Position numbers and translations under genes: made by a program | Part shown: in pieces, positions 1-8,201 of the stretch | How the letters are laid out: every line of letters begins with the position of its first letter | Position numbering within the stretch: position 1 is the first letter of the stretch | The notes under the pieces: generated by a model | The model's input: only the letters and a program-made list of their open reading frames with translations | Told to the model about the DNA's origin: nothing | Databases searched by the model: none | Source of the DNA: Corynebacterium xerosis NBRC 16721 = ATCC 373 | GTDB taxonomy: Bacteria > Actinomycetota > Actinomycetes > Mycobacteriales > Mycobacteriaceae | Assembly (NCBI RefSeq): GCF_001552415.1 | Contig: NZ_BCRD01000002.1 | Span: forward strand, 310,001 to 374,000 | Length of the DNA: 64,000 nt | Direction of reading: 5' to 3'

Positions 1-410
1 GCCCCCAGGAGTTCGAGATCGAGCGCGATCCCGAGGACCCGGACGGATTCGTCGTCGTCGGCCGCAAGCCGCGCCGCTGGATCATGCAGACGGACTTCGA
101 AAACGACGAGGCCGTCGGCTTCCTGGGCGACCGCCTGGCCAAGTTGGGCGTCGAGGAGGCGCTGGCCAAGGCCGGCGCGACCCCGGGCTGCCCGGTGACC
201 ATCGGCGACATCACCTTCGAATGGCACCCGCAGACCGCCGCCGGCATCGACGACTTCGTGCCGTCGGGCCGCGGCACCGACCAGCGCCTGGAGACGACCG
301 ACCGCGTTTCCGCCGAAGAGCGCAAGCGCGCCTCGCAGGCCCGTCGCGGCCTGATCGACGAGTTCGATTTCGGCGACGGCGAGCAGGCCGAGCGCGAGCG
401 CTACCAGTAA
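1..410 (+). CDS. obgE: GTPase Obg/CgtA, C-terminal part
   Basis: This is the 3' end of an Obg-type ribosome-assembly and stress GTPase. The reading frame is open from base 3 and the start and G domain lie outside the window. The visible part is the Obg C-terminal (OCT) domain: a GFVV...RRW strand followed by [17 protein letters not shown], a [10 protein letters not shown] helix and a KAGATPG turn, which is how Obg proteins of Actinobacteria end. An acidic, low-complexity tail ([12 protein letters not shown]) follows to TAA. proB starts 138 bp downstream on the same strand, and obgE-proB adjacency is normal in Corynebacteriales. Only the extent is limited; identity is firm from the OCT motif and the neighbour. 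Confidence 0.93.
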   Translation, partial: PQEFEIERDPEDPDGFVVVGRKPRRWIMQTDFENDEAVGFLGDRLAKLGVEEALAKAGATPGCPVTIGDITFEWHPQTAAGIDDFVPSGRGTDQRLETTDRVSAEERKRASQARRGLIDEFDFGDGEQAERERYQ

Positions 411-455
411 TCCCCGGCCATCCCGGCCATCCCGGCCATCCCGGTCGGCCCGGTC
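411..455. repeat. 9-bp tandem repeat between obgE and proB
   Basis: About three and a half copies of a 9-bp unit (atcccggcc, with one variant) directly follow the obgE stop. The remaining leader to proB is C/G-rich with ccgg-containing words. I see no hairpin with a T-run. It may be simple slippage. Confidence 0.7.
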
Positions 456-548
456 AGCCTGACCGGGCGGATCGACCGGATCGGCCGGGACGACCGGAAC
501 AACCCGAATAACCAGCAAGCCCCCGAAGACGAAGAAACGAAAGGGCCC

Positions 549-1676
549 ATGAACCCGCCTTACTCCAGCTCCACCCGCGACAGCATCCGCGATGCGAAGA
601 GGATCGTGGTGAAGATCGGGTCATCCTCCCTGACCGGCCCGGATGGCCGCACGGACCCCGCGAAGATCGACGAGATCGCCGAAGCGCTGGAAAAGCGCAT
701 GGCCAAGGGCAGCGACCTGATCCTGGTGTCCTCCGGCGCCGTGGCCTCGGGCATGGGCCCGCTGGGTCTGTCGACCCGCCCGACCGACCTGGCCACCAAG
801 CAGGCGGCCGCGGCCGTCGGCCAGGTGCGCCTGGCCCAGGAATGGTCGCGCTCGTTCGCCCGTTTCGGCCGGACCACCGGGCAGGTGCTGCTGACGTCGG
901 CCGACGCCGGCGACCGCCCGCGCGCCCGCAACGCCCAGCGCACCATCGACCGCCTGCGCCAGCTCCACGCCATCCCGATCGTCAACGAGAATGACACGGT
1001 GGCCACGTCGGAGATGCGCTTCGGCGACAACGACCGCCTGGCGGCGCTGGTGTCGCACCTGGCGTTCTGCGACGCGCTGGTGCTGCTGTCCGACGTCGAG
1101 GGCCTGTTCGACCGCAACCCCTCCGAGCCGGGCGCGCAGTTCGTGCCGGAGGTGTGGAGCGGCAACGACCTCAAGGGCGTCATCGCCGGCGACGGCGGAA
1201 AGCTGGGCACCGGCGGCATGGCGTCGAAGGTCTCGGCGGCCCGCCTGGCCTCGCGCGGCGGCGTGCCGGTGCTGCTGACGTCGACGGAGAACATCGACGC
1301 GGCCCTCGATCAGGCCGACGTGGGCACCGCCTTCGCGCCGAAGGAGGACCGCCTGTCCGCGTGGCAGTTCTGGGTCCTCTACGCCGCCGACGCCACGGGC
1401 GTGCTGCGCCTGGACGCCGGTGCCGTGCAGGCGGTCACCGAGCACCGCCGCTCGCTGCTGCCGGTCGGCCTGACCAGCATCGACGGTGAGTTCTCGGCGG
1501 GCGACATCGTGGACATCGTCGGCCCGAACGGCGAGATCGTCGGCCGCGGCGAGGTCGCCTACGACTCCGACGAACTGGCAGGCATGGTCGGCCGCACCAC
1601 CGCGGAGCTGCCTGATGGCATGCAGAAGCCGGTGATCCACGCCGACTACCTGTCGGGCTACGCCTCCCGCGCGTGA
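549..1676 (+). CDS. proB: Glutamate 5-kinase
   Basis: First step of proline synthesis: ATP-dependent phosphorylation of L-glutamate to glutamyl 5-phosphate in the cytoplasm. At 375 aa it is the usual two-domain form. The amino-acid kinase domain begins at about residue 17 ([13 protein letters not shown]), has the VSSGAVASG loop, and contains NENDTVA and [11 protein letters not shown], which bind glutamate and Mg-ATP. A PUA domain occupies roughly residues 285-375. ATG 549 follows an AAAGGG-type ribosome site and lies just ahead of the conserved strand. proA follows 0.8 kb downstream, separated by a decayed sortase and a tiny membrane gene; in related genomes the two are also close. It is probably feedback inhibited by proline, as is usual for the family. 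Confidence 0.97.
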   Translation: MNPPYSSSTRDSIRDAKRIVVKIGSSSLTGPDGRTDPAKIDEIAEALEKRMAKGSDLILVSSGAVASGMGPLGLSTRPTDLATKQAAAAVGQVRLAQEWSRSFARFGRTTGQVLLTSADAGDRPRARNAQRTIDRLRQLHAIPIVNENDTVATSEMRFGDNDRLAALVSHLAFCDALVLLSDVEGLFDRNPSEPGAQFVPEVWSGNDLKGVIAGDGGKLGTGGMASKVSAARLASRGGVPVLLTSTENIDAALDQADVGTAFAPKEDRLSAWQFWVLYAADATGVLRLDAGAVQAVTEHRRSLLPVGLTSIDGEFSAGDIVDIVGPNGEIVGRGEVAYDSDELAGMVGRTTAELPDGMQKPVIHADYLSGYASRA

Positions 1677-1720
1677 GCGCCCGCTGAGGGATTTTTGCGT
1701 TCGCGGGGCATAGTCGGGGC

Positions 1721-2153
1721 ATGGCGTCCCGCATCGCAGGGACTCTTGGCGAACTGCTGATCACGTTCGGCGTGATCATCGCGTTGTTCGTCTTCTATCG
1801 GCTCTGTTAAACGGGCGTGTCCAGTGGCAAGGCCCAGGTCCAGGCCGCCGACGCCCTGCGATCGCAGTGGAACGCCGCCGCCCCGGCCGACCCGGCGCCG
1901 GCCGAACCCGGCGCCCCGCCGGATCCGACGATCGGCGGTCATGGCGGGGGCCTTCGATTGCGTGCCGGAGGGCACCATCGTCCCGGGCGTGCCCGGCCGG
2001 CACATCGTCACCCCGGACCGGTCGGAGGTGGTCACGCCGCAAGGCGAGGCGAGCATGGTCACCTTCACCACCTGCCATCCGCAGTGGGCGAACACGCACC
2101 GGTTGATCGTCCACGGCGCCCTGGCGGGCGTCGAAGCGAAGGAGACGGCGTAG
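1721..2153 (+). pseudogene. Class E sortase, inactivated
   Basis: Remnant of a housekeeping-type class E sortase. The first frame (ATG 1721) encodes the family's N-terminal anchor, GELLITFGVIIALFVFYRL, then hits TAA at 1808-1810. The same frame continues after the stop with a typical linker (SSGKAQVQAADALRSQWN, then Pro/Ala-rich). At about 1935-1950 the sequence jumps to another frame and straight to the C-terminal third: CVPEGTIVPG, RHIVTPD, and the catalytic-cysteine segment TFTTCHPQWA followed by RLIVHG. The central region that would carry the active-site histidine (about 70-90 residues by family comparison) is missing. Nonsense, deletion and frame change together make it non-functional. 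It sits just upstream of two LPVTG substrates. Confidence 0.85.
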
Positions 2154-2309
2154 ATGTACGGACCCCTGTGGGGCGTTCTGCCCGGCCCCGCGTGGCTTAA
2201 GACCATCGTCGTGCTGCTGGTGCTTGTCGGCCTGTTCTTCCTGCTCATGGAAGTCGTCTTCCCGTGGGTGGAGACCATGATGCCGTGGACGGACGTCTCC
2301 GTCGCTTAG
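2154..2309 (+). CDS. Small membrane protein downstream of sortase remnant
   Basis: A 51-residue ORF that starts on the base after the sortase stop codon. It has MYGPLWGVLPGP, one hydrophobic segment (about residues 17-35, TIVVLLVLVGLFFLLMEVV), then FPWVE and a short tail. Small proteins of this pattern (LPGP ... VFPWVE) follow class E sortase genes in many mycobacteria and corynebacteria; function is unknown. The reading frame is intact even though the sortase is not, so it may still be expressed or may be decaying later. It is below the usual ORF-caller length cut-off. Confidence 0.65.
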   Translation: MYGPLWGVLPGPAWLKTIVVLLVLVGLFFLLMEVVFPWVETMMPWTDVSVA

Positions 2310-2345
2310 CCGTACGTTTTCGGTCGCCGGTGGCCCGGGCGGTTG

Positions 2346-2405
2346 TGCTTTACGACGGCCCGGCCGGCACGCGGTGAAACGTGGTGCCGTGGGCGTCGTG
2401 AAGCA
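2346..2405. repeat. Inverted pair of the dispersed CGTCGTCAAGC motif
   Basis: Two copies of the genome-dispersed motif face each other: GCTTTACGACG at 2347-2357 and CGTCGTGAAGC at 2394-2404. With flanking bases (TGCTT-ACGACG-CCC) they can pair as a hairpin with a long internal loop. The pair lies 45-100 bp upstream of proA. Confidence 0.7.
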
Positions 2406-2412
2406 TGGTGAC

Positions 2413-2443
2413 TTGAAGCCCACCCCGGGGGTTTACCTACACT
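2413..2443 (+). promoter_or_regulatory. proA promoter, leaderless
   Basis: A TACACT -10 box at 2438-2443 lies exactly 7 nt before ATG 2451, with no ribosome-binding site between. TTGAAG at 2413-2418 is a possible -35 (19-nt spacer). The spacing matches leaderless actinobacterial transcripts. Confidence 0.6.
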
Positions 2444-2450
2444 GGTCGGT

Positions 2451-3758
2451 ATGACTGACGCGACAAATGACCAGACCATCACCCATGCCCGCGCCGCCGA
2501 GCGCGACGAGGTGCTGGACAAGGCCCGCCGCGCCAAGGACGTCACCATGGAATTGGCGCGCTACACCTCCGAGCGCAAGAACCGGCTGCTCCTCGCGGCC
2601 GCCGAGGCGCTCGTGGAGAAGACCCCGGAGATCCTCGAGGCCAACGAGGCCGACATCAAGGCCGGGCGCGAGCGCGGCCTGGACGAGTCCCTCATCGACC
2701 GCCTGAAGCTCGACGCCGAGCGCATCGAGGGCATCGCCGGCGGCCTGCGCCAGGTCGCCGCGCTGCAGGACCCGGTCGGGGAGGTGCTGCGCGGCAGCAC
2801 CCTGCCCAACGGCATCAAGCTGTCGCAGGTCCGCGTCCCGCTGGGCGTGATGGGCATGGTCTACGAGGCCCGCCCGAACGTCACCGTCGATGCCTTCGGT
2901 CTGGCGCTGAAGTCCGGCAACGTGGCGCTGCTGCGCGGCTCGAAGTCCGCCGTCAATTCCAACACCGCGCTGGTGAAGGTGCTGCGCGGCGTGCTCGCCG
3001 CCGACGGTGCCCCCGAGGACCTGGTGCAGCTGCTGCCGTGCGAGACCCATGATTCGGTGCAGGACCTGATCACCGCCCGCGGGCTGGTCGACGTGGTCAT
3101 CCCCCGCGGCGGCGCCGGCCTGATCGAGGCCGTGGTCACCGGTGCCACCGTGCCGGCCATCGAGACCGGCACGGGCAACTGCCACCTCTACATCGACGGC
3201 TCCGCCGACGTCGACGAGGCCATCGCGATGCTGATCAACGGCAAGACCCGGCGCTGCTCGGTGTGCAACGCCACCGAGGGCGTGCTGCTCGATCGCGCGC
3301 TGGGCGCGGAGAAGATCCGCAAGGTCCTCGACGCGCTGAACGCCGCGGACGTGAAGGTCCACGGCGACGTCGACAACCTGGCCGAGGCCGAGTGGGGCGG
3401 CGAGGTCATCCCCGCCACCGACGAGGACTGGAACGACGAGTACCTGTCCTTCGACATCGTGGCGAAGATCGTCGACGGCGTCATCGAGGCCACCGACCAC
3501 ATCAACGCCCACGGCTCCGGCCACACCGAGGCCGTCGCCGCCAAGGACTGGGAGGTGTGCGAGACCTTCGTCGACCGCGTCGACGCCTCCACCGTCAACG
3601 TCAACGCCTCGACCGCCTTCACCGACGGCGAGCAGTTCGGCTTCGGCGCCGAGATCGGCATCTCCACGCAGAAGCTCCACGCCCGCGGGCCCATGGCCCT
3701 GCCGGAGCTGACGTCCACCAAGTGGATCCTGCGCGGCACCGGACACACGCGCCCGTAG
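2451..3758 (+). CDS. proA: Gamma-glutamyl phosphate reductase
   Basis: Second step of proline synthesis: NADPH-dependent reduction of glutamyl 5-phosphate to glutamate 5-semialdehyde. 435 aa, the expected length, with an aldehyde-dehydrogenase fold. Visible landmarks are [17 protein letters not shown] (about 128-145), [19 protein letters not shown] (about 218-224), and the catalytic loop [11 protein letters not shown], in which C272 is the probable nucleophile. The C-terminus has [22 protein letters not shown] 2451 is supported by the 7-nt leaderless -10 spacing and by alignment with family N-termini. A strong terminator follows. It works with ProB, 0.8 kb upstream. Confidence 0.97.
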   Translation: MTDATNDQTITHARAAERDEVLDKARRAKDVTMELARYTSERKNRLLLAAAEALVEKTPEILEANEADIKAGRERGLDESLIDRLKLDAERIEGIAGGLRQVAALQDPVGEVLRGSTLPNGIKLSQVRVPLGVMGMVYEARPNVTVDAFGLALKSGNVALLRGSKSAVNSNTALVKVLRGVLAADGAPEDLVQLLPCETHDSVQDLITARGLVDVVIPRGGAGLIEAVVTGATVPAIETGTGNCHLYIDGSADVDEAIAMLINGKTRRCSVCNATEGVLLDRALGAEKIRKVLDALNAADVKVHGDVDNLAEAEWGGEVIPATDEDWNDEYLSFDIVAKIVDGVIEATDHINAHGSGHTEAVAAKDWEVCETFVDRVDASTVNVNASTAFTDGEQFGFGAEIGISTQKLHARGPMALPELTSTKWILRGTGHTRP

Positions 3759-3770
3759 CTTCCTAAACGT

Positions 3771-3812
3771 AGGGGCCGGACGCGCACGCGATTGCGCATC
3801 CGGCCCCTTTTG
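3771..3812 (+). terminator. Rho-independent terminator after proA
   Basis: A 15-bp stem (3772-3786 with 3793-3807, one mismatch, GGGGCCGG... with ...CCGGCCCC) is followed by TTTT at 3808-3811. Confidence 0.85.
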
Positions 3813-3950
3813 TCGTGGGCGCAGCCTCTTCGGATGATACGGCGGGGAGCGTTCTGTAATGGGACAACGGTGAATCCGGGTCATGCGGCGAGAATTAACG
3901 AAATTCAAAACTGGAATTGGTAAAGTCGATCTTCCGTCGGACCTGCAAGG

Positions 3951-4532
3951 ATGGCCTGTGATTTGCGCGGCATTTCTTTGAGGTGGGTTCGGGGGCTGGC
4001 AATATTTGGAAGGTTTCGGCAATGGGCCGCGATTGACCCGGAAGACTCCTCCGGGGGCACCGAATCACTCGAAGGACGACCAATCTCGCTGTTTTCCCGT
4101 AAGAAGGAAACTTCCGTCATCGCCGGTTCCGCGCTGATGATCGGTTCCCTCGGCATGGCGCCGATGGCGCACGCCCAGGGCGGCACCACGACCATCGGCG
4201 CCGGGGCGATCGCGATCATCGGTTCGGTGGGCAGCGCCGCCATCGGCAGCTCGGATTCCGCGCCCGAGGTGCCCTCGGGTGACGTGGAGGACGCCCCGGC
4301 ACCGGAGGTCCCCGCCGAGACTCCGGCCGCGGATCCCGCCAAGGGCCCGACGAAGGACGAGGCCGCTGCCGTTGCTCCGGTGAAGGCCCCCGCCCGGCAG
4401 GAGTCCGAGGTCGTCCAGGCCACCGGTGGTCTGCCGGTCACCGGCGTCGATGCGGGCGTCCTCGCCGGCATCGCCGGTGCGCTTCTTGTGCTCGGTGCGC
4501 TGCTGATCGGCCGCCGCGGTACCTCGAAGTAG
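3951..4532 (+). CDS. LPVTG-anchored cell-surface protein (paralogue 1)
   Basis: Predicted sortase substrate on the cell wall. The C-terminus is a standard sorting signal: LPVTG (residues 161-165 of the open frame), a hydrophobic stretch (GVLAGIAGALLVLGALLIG) and RRGTSK. A signal peptide is also present (FSRKK, a hydrophobic core, cleavage near AHAQ). The mature part has glycine/isoleucine-rich IGS repeats then a Pro/Ala/Glu-rich wall-spanning segment. The only in-frame ATG (3951) leaves a 44-residue leader that does not look secreted, and the DNA of 3951-4080 looks non-coding. GAAGGA at 4071-4076 is well placed for an ATC start at 4083 or less well for CTG 4089. Start is therefore unsettled. 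Its paralogue is next downstream. Confidence 0.8.
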   Translation: MACDLRGISLRWVRGLAIFGRFRQWAAIDPEDSSGGTESLEGRPISLFSRKKETSVIAGSALMIGSLGMAPMAHAQGGTTTIGAGAIAIIGSVGSAAIGSSDSAPEVPSGDVEDAPAPEVPAETPAADPAKGPTKDEAAAVAPVKAPARQESEVVQATGGLPVTGVDAGVLAGIAGALLVLGALLIGRRGTSK

Positions 4533-4582
4533 CCGGCGCACATATTCCACCCATCCGCCTTTCCCACCCACGAAAGAAGCGC

Positions 4583-5131
4583 ATGAACGAAACCACCCCC
4601 TCCGTGTCCGTCCGCCGCAAGGCGACGTCCGTCGTCGCAGCCACCGCGCTGCTCGTTTCCGCCGCGTCCGCCGGCGCCGTCGCCATGGCACCCGCCGCGT
4701 CGGCACAGGTCGATCCACCTTCCACGGTGATCGGTTCCGGCACCGTCGGAAGCGCTGTCGTCGGCAGCGCCATCATCGGCAGCTCCGTGATCGGCAGCTC
4801 CTCCATCGGCAGTTCCGCATCGGGATCTTCGGCGGCGGGCTCGGTGGGTTCCGCGGCCCTCGGCTCGGCTGCGGTGGGTTCGGTCGGCTCGGCCGCACTG
4901 GGCTCGGCTCCCGAAGATGAGAAGGGCGCCGACGAAGCTGCCCCGGGCAAGAACGGTGCACACGACGGAAAGGCCCCCGGCACCGAGTCCGGCCGGACCG
5001 ACGTCGTCGCCGCGGACTCCGGTTCGCAGCTGCCGGTCACCGGCGTGGACATCGGAGTCGCCGCCGGCATCGCCGGTGCGCTGATGGTCCTCGGCGGCCT
5101 GCTGATCGGCCGCCGCGCCACGGCCAACTAG
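4583..5131 (+). CDS. LPVTG-anchored cell-surface protein (paralogue 2)
   Basis: 182-aa wall-anchored protein, tandem paralogue of the preceding gene. A signal peptide (about residues 1-41, SVRRKATSVVAATALLVSA ... ASAQ) leads into a repetitive domain of four- to five-residue units (IGSS, VIGS, SVGSAAL; about residues 48-110), which could form a flat or helical stalk. A charged linker follows, then LPVTG at residues 150-154, a hydrophobic segment and RRATAN. The last 33 residues are nearly identical to paralogue 1. ATG 4583 follows GAAAGAAG at good spacing. No catalytic domain is visible; an adhesin or wall-structural role is only a guess. The nearest sortase, 2.5 kb upstream, is broken, so another sortase must act in trans. 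Confidence 0.85.
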   Translation: MNETTPSVSVRRKATSVVAATALLVSAASAGAVAMAPAASAQVDPPSTVIGSGTVGSAVVGSAIIGSSVIGSSSIGSSASGSSAAGSVGSAALGSAAVGSVGSAALGSAPEDEKGADEAAPGKNGAHDGKAPGTESGRTDVVAADSGSQLPVTGVDIGVAAGIAGALMVLGGLLIGRRATAN

Positions 5132-5154
5132 CCAGCCGCACGCGAGACAGACGA

Positions 5155-5198
5155 AAGGCCGGGGCACCCCACCAAAGCGGTGGGGAGCCCCGGCCCTT
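5155..5198. terminator. Bidirectional terminator between LPVTG gene and modBC
   Basis: Long GC-rich stem: AAGGCCGGGG...CACCCCACC pairs with GGTGGGG...CCCCGGCCCTT across a short loop. A/T ends on both sides suit the convergent genes. Confidence 0.85.
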
Positions 5199-5209
5199 CG
5201 CGTCAGTGC

Positions 5210-5259
5210 ACCGGATCAACCGGCGTACCGGATCAACCGGCGTACCGGATCAACCGGCG
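5210..5259. repeat. 17-bp tandem repeat at the modBC stop
   Basis: Three adjacent copies of accggatcaaccggcgt, the last overlapping the final codons and TGA of modBC. Likely slippage-derived. Confidence 0.75.
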
Positions 5260-7340
5260 ATCGGCAGCACCTGCACCTGCATGGCCTTGACGGTGGCGCG
5301 GACGGGGGAGCCCTCGGCCAGACCGAGCGTCGCCAGGGAGTGCGCGGAGATCTCGGCGATGATGACCGTGTCTCGATCGGCGGGCCCGTTGGCCGCGACG
5401 GCCTCGCCGGCGGGTTTTTCGCCCGTTCGGTCGGCCCGTCCCGTCGTACCCGTCCCACCCGCGACGCCGAGTTCCACGCGCACGGCCGCGCCCTGATGGC
5501 GGATGGCCCGTACCCGGCAGTCAAGGACGTTGCGGGCGCTGGTCTCCGGCGCATCGCCGTCGAGGGGTCCCAGCGTCACCGCCCGCGGCGAAAACAGCGC
5601 GACGGCGCGGCCCCCGCCTTCCCGTTCGCCACTCTCCAGATCGCCACTCTCCAGTTCGCCACGTGTCGGTTCGCCACTCTCCAGATCGCCCCCTTCCCGT
5701 GCACCACCGGCGCCCGCGCCTGCTGGCACGCCCGTGATCTCGAAGCCGGCGGGCGTGCGGACGGTGACGGTGGCGTCGTCAAGCGCAATGGCCGTGCCCC
5801 GCACGGCGATGAGCCCCGCGAACTGCGCCAGGAAAGGCGTCACCGGGGCGGCCAGCAAGTCCGCGGGCGAGCCCGCCGCGGCGATGCGGCCGTCCTCGAT
5901 GACGATGACGCGATCGGCCAACGTGGCCACGTCCACCGGATCGTGGGTGACCAACATCGCCGTGCGCCCGCGCAGCCGACGGCGCAGCACCTGCCGCAGC
6001 GACGCGGCCGACGCGGCATCCAGCGCGGCGAAGGGCTCGTCGAGGAGGATGACCTCCGTATCTGCCGCCAACGCCCGGGCCAGCGCCACGCGCGCCGCCT
6101 GCCCGCCGGACAGCGACGCCGGGAAGCGGTCGGCCAGCCCGGAGGCGCCGACGGCGGCGAGCTCACGGCGCGCCCGGGCCTCGTCGCGGCAGGCGAAAAC
6201 CACGTTGCCCAGCACGGTGCGGTGCGGAAGCAGCGCCGGATCCTGCGTCAGCAGCACCGCCCGCGGCACGTCCCCGCCGACCTCCGCGCCGCCGCGCACC
6301 GGCAGCCCGGCGATGGCGCGCAGCAGCGTCGATTTGCCCGCGCCGTTGGGGCCGATCACCGCGGTCGTCGCGCCGCCGGCGATGGCGACACGGGCATCGA
6401 GCAGACCCGCCACGGCAATGCGCAGGTCCAGGTCCTCCTGCTTGACGACGCCTTCGTCCCCGACCTCTGGCGCGTCCGTTGCGGGGGAGTGCGGGGACGG
6501 GCCGGAGGGGTGCTCGGGGGCGCCGTCCCCGCCGCGGCGCCGCGCCATCGCCCAGGGCACCGCCGCGCCCACGGCGACGAGCACGATGGCGATGCCCAGC
6601 AGCACCGCCGACAGCGCCAGCGCCAGGTCGGGATCGTTGTCGCGCTCGAGGTAGATCGCCAGCGGCAACGTGCGGGTGACGCCGGGCAGCGATCCGGCGA
6701 AGGTCAGCGTCGCGCCGAACTCGCCCAGCGCGCGGGCCAGCGACAGGGTGGTGCCGGAGATGATGGCGGGGGCGACCATGGGCAAGGTCACCTGGGCGAG
6801 GATCCTGCTTCGCGACGCCCCCAGCCCCGCGGCCGCCTCGGCATGGCGCGCATCCAGGCCGCGCAGCGCCCCCTCCAGCGCCAGCACCAGGAACGGCAGC
6901 GAGACGAAGACCTGCGCCAGCACCACCGCGGCGGTGGAAAACGACAGGGACTCGGCCAACCACGGCCACCGCGACCCGATGACGCCCGTGCGCCCGAACG
7001 CCGCCAGCAGCGCCAGGCCGCCGACGACCGGAGGCATGGTCATGGGCAGCACCACCGCGACGCGCAGCGCCCCGGAAAAGCGCCGCGCCCGCGACATGGC
7101 CACCGCCAGCGGGACGCCGACGACCACGACGATCAGCGCCGCGATCAGGCTCGTGCGCAGCGACAACCCCAGTGCCGCAGCGCCCGCGTCGGAGGCGACC
7201 AGCTCCGGCACCCGCGCCCACGGCACCTTCAGCGCCAGGGCCGCGACGGGCACCACCGCGACCAGCAGCGCCACCGCCGCCGGGGCGAGCACCCAGGTGG
7301 GAGGGCGCAGGCGGGAGGCGGAGGTGGCGGCGGATCTCAT
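5250..7340 (-). CDS. modBC: Fused molybdate ABC transporter permease/ATPase (ModB-ModC)
   Basis: Membrane and energising parts of a molybdate importer in one 696-aa chain. ModB domain: residues about 1-268, with hydrophobic segments and the EAA loop (HAEAAAGLGASRSRI, 166-180) that docks the ATPase. A 30-residue Pro/Gly-rich linker follows. ModC: Walker A GPNGAGKST at 330-338, signature LSGGQ at 410-414, Walker B ILLDEP at 431-436, switch His in LVTHD. Two TOBE-like segments (about 512-545 and 580-696) flank a low-complexity insert of LESG repeats. modB and modC are usually separate genes. A copy of the dispersed DNA motif (6440-6450) lies exactly in the permease-ATPase linker, read as GVVKQ, and a second (5774-5784) lies in a TOBE loop. 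modA lies 39 bp upstream. Confidence 0.93.
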   Translation of the reverse strand: MRSAATSASRLRPPTWVLAPAAVALLVAVVPVAALALKVPWARVPELVASDAGAAALGLSLRTSLIAALIVVVVGVPLAVAMSRARRFSGALRVAVVLPMTMPPVVGGLALLAAFGRTGVIGSRWPWLAESLSFSTAAVVLAQVFVSLPFLVLALEGALRGLDARHAEAAAGLGASRSRILAQVTLPMVAPAIISGTTLSLARALGEFGATLTFAGSLPGVTRTLPLAIYLERDNDPDLALALSAVLLGIAIVLVAVGAAVPWAMARRRGGDGAPEHPSGPSPHSPATDAPEVGDEGVVKQEDLDLRIAVAGLLDARVAIAGGATTAVIGPNGAGKSTLLRAIAGLPVRGGAEVGGDVPRAVLLTQDPALLPHRTVLGNVVFACRDEARARRELAAVGASGLADRFPASLSGGQAARVALARALAADTEVILLDEPFAALDAASAASLRQVLRRRLRGRTAMLVTHDPVDVATLADRVIVIEDGRIAAAGSPADLLAAPVTPFLAQFAGLIAVRGTAIALDDATVTVRTPAGFEITGVPAGAGAGGAREGGDLESGEPTRGELESGDLESGEREGGGRAVALFSPRAVTLGPLDGDAPETSARNVLDCRVRAIRHQGAAVRVELGVAGGTGTTGRADRTGEKPAGEAVAANGPADRDTVIIAEISAHSLATLGLAEGSPVRATVKAMQVQVLPIAG
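5629..5694. repeat. Short tandem repeats inside modBC
   Basis: Repeated units of cactctccagatcgc type encode successive LESG(D/E) motifs between the two TOBE segments of ModBC. They look like an in-frame slippage expansion in a surface loop. Confidence 0.75.
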
Positions 7341-7379
7341 GATGTCGAATCTACCGGTGGCGCCGGATCGGGCCCCGCC

Positions 7380-8201
7380 TCATCGCGGCGCCCCGAATCC
7401 GGCGTCCGCCAAGATCTTCCGTCCCCAGTCGGACGTCACGGCGCGGATCCACGTTTCGGCGTCGGCGAAGCGTTGCCCATCGGCTCCGGCGTCGGCGGTC
7501 ACGGCGATGGGGTAGGCGTTGACCACCTCGTCGGCGCCGGCGATGTCGATGGCCTCCACGCGGTCGCCGGCGGCCGCGGCGTCGGTGCGGTAGACGATGC
7601 CCGCGTCGGCCTGCCCCGACTCGACCTTGCCGCGCACGTCGGAGACCTTCGACTCCTCGGAGACCGGCGCGAGCTCCACGCCGGCGTTGGTCTCGAGCTG
7701 CTCGGTGGCCGCCCCGCACGGCACTTCGGGGGCGCACACCACGAGCTTCGCGCCGTCCAGCGACGAGTCCAGGCCCGTCACCCCGGCGGGGTTGCCCGCC
7801 GGCACGATGAGCGTCAGCGTGTTCGTCGCGAACTCCTGCGGCACCCGCACCGTCCCCGCGTCCTCCGCGCGCGCCATCGTGCGGGCGTCGGCGGTGGCCA
7901 GGACGTCCGCCGGGGCACCCGCGCCGAGCTGGTCGACCAGGCTCTGCGACCCGTCGAACGACAGCACCACGTCGACTCCCGGGTTGTCCTCCTCGAACCG
8001 CTCGGCGATGGCCTCGAACGGCTTCTGCAGCGACGCCGCCGCGAACACGGTCAACGTCCGCTCGTCTCCGTCTTCGCCGTCGCCGGCGCCGCACGCCGCC
8101 AATCCCGCGGCCAGTCCCACCGCGGTGGCGGCGGCCGCAATGCGCGCGGCGCTGCGGTGGCCCTGCGTCTTCGCTTTACGACGTCCCAACGCTGCCATCA
8201 T
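7380..8201 (-). CDS. modA: Molybdate-binding lipoprotein ModA
   Basis: Extracytoplasmic molybdate receptor that feeds the fused ModBC. About 273 aa. The N-terminus has basic residues, a hydrophobic stretch and a lipobox (LAAC, then Gly), so it should be lipid-anchored. The mature domain shows ModA landmarks: TVFAAASLQKPFEAIAERFE, FDGSQSLVDQL, GAPADVLATAD, and the C-terminal DAGIVYRTDA. I chose the tandem ATGs at 8198-8201 because GAAGGG lies just upstream; longer readings run into the PNPOx-like gene. The start overlaps that gene's end by 26 nt, suggesting co-transcription. The motif variant GCTTTACGACG (8173-8183) falls in the cytoplasmic N-tail. Confidence 0.93.
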   Translation of the reverse strand: MMAALGRRKAKTQGHRSAARIAAAATAVGLAAGLAACGAGDGEDGDERTLTVFAAASLQKPFEAIAERFEEDNPGVDVVLSFDGSQSLVDQLGAGAPADVLATADARTMARAEDAGTVRVPQEFATNTLTLIVPAGNPAGVTGLDSSLDGAKLVVCAPEVPCGAATEQLETNAGVELAPVSEESKVSDVRGKVESGQADAGIVYRTDAAAAGDRVEAIDIAGADEVVNAYPIAVTADAGADGQRFADAETWIRAVTSDWGRKILADAGFGAPR

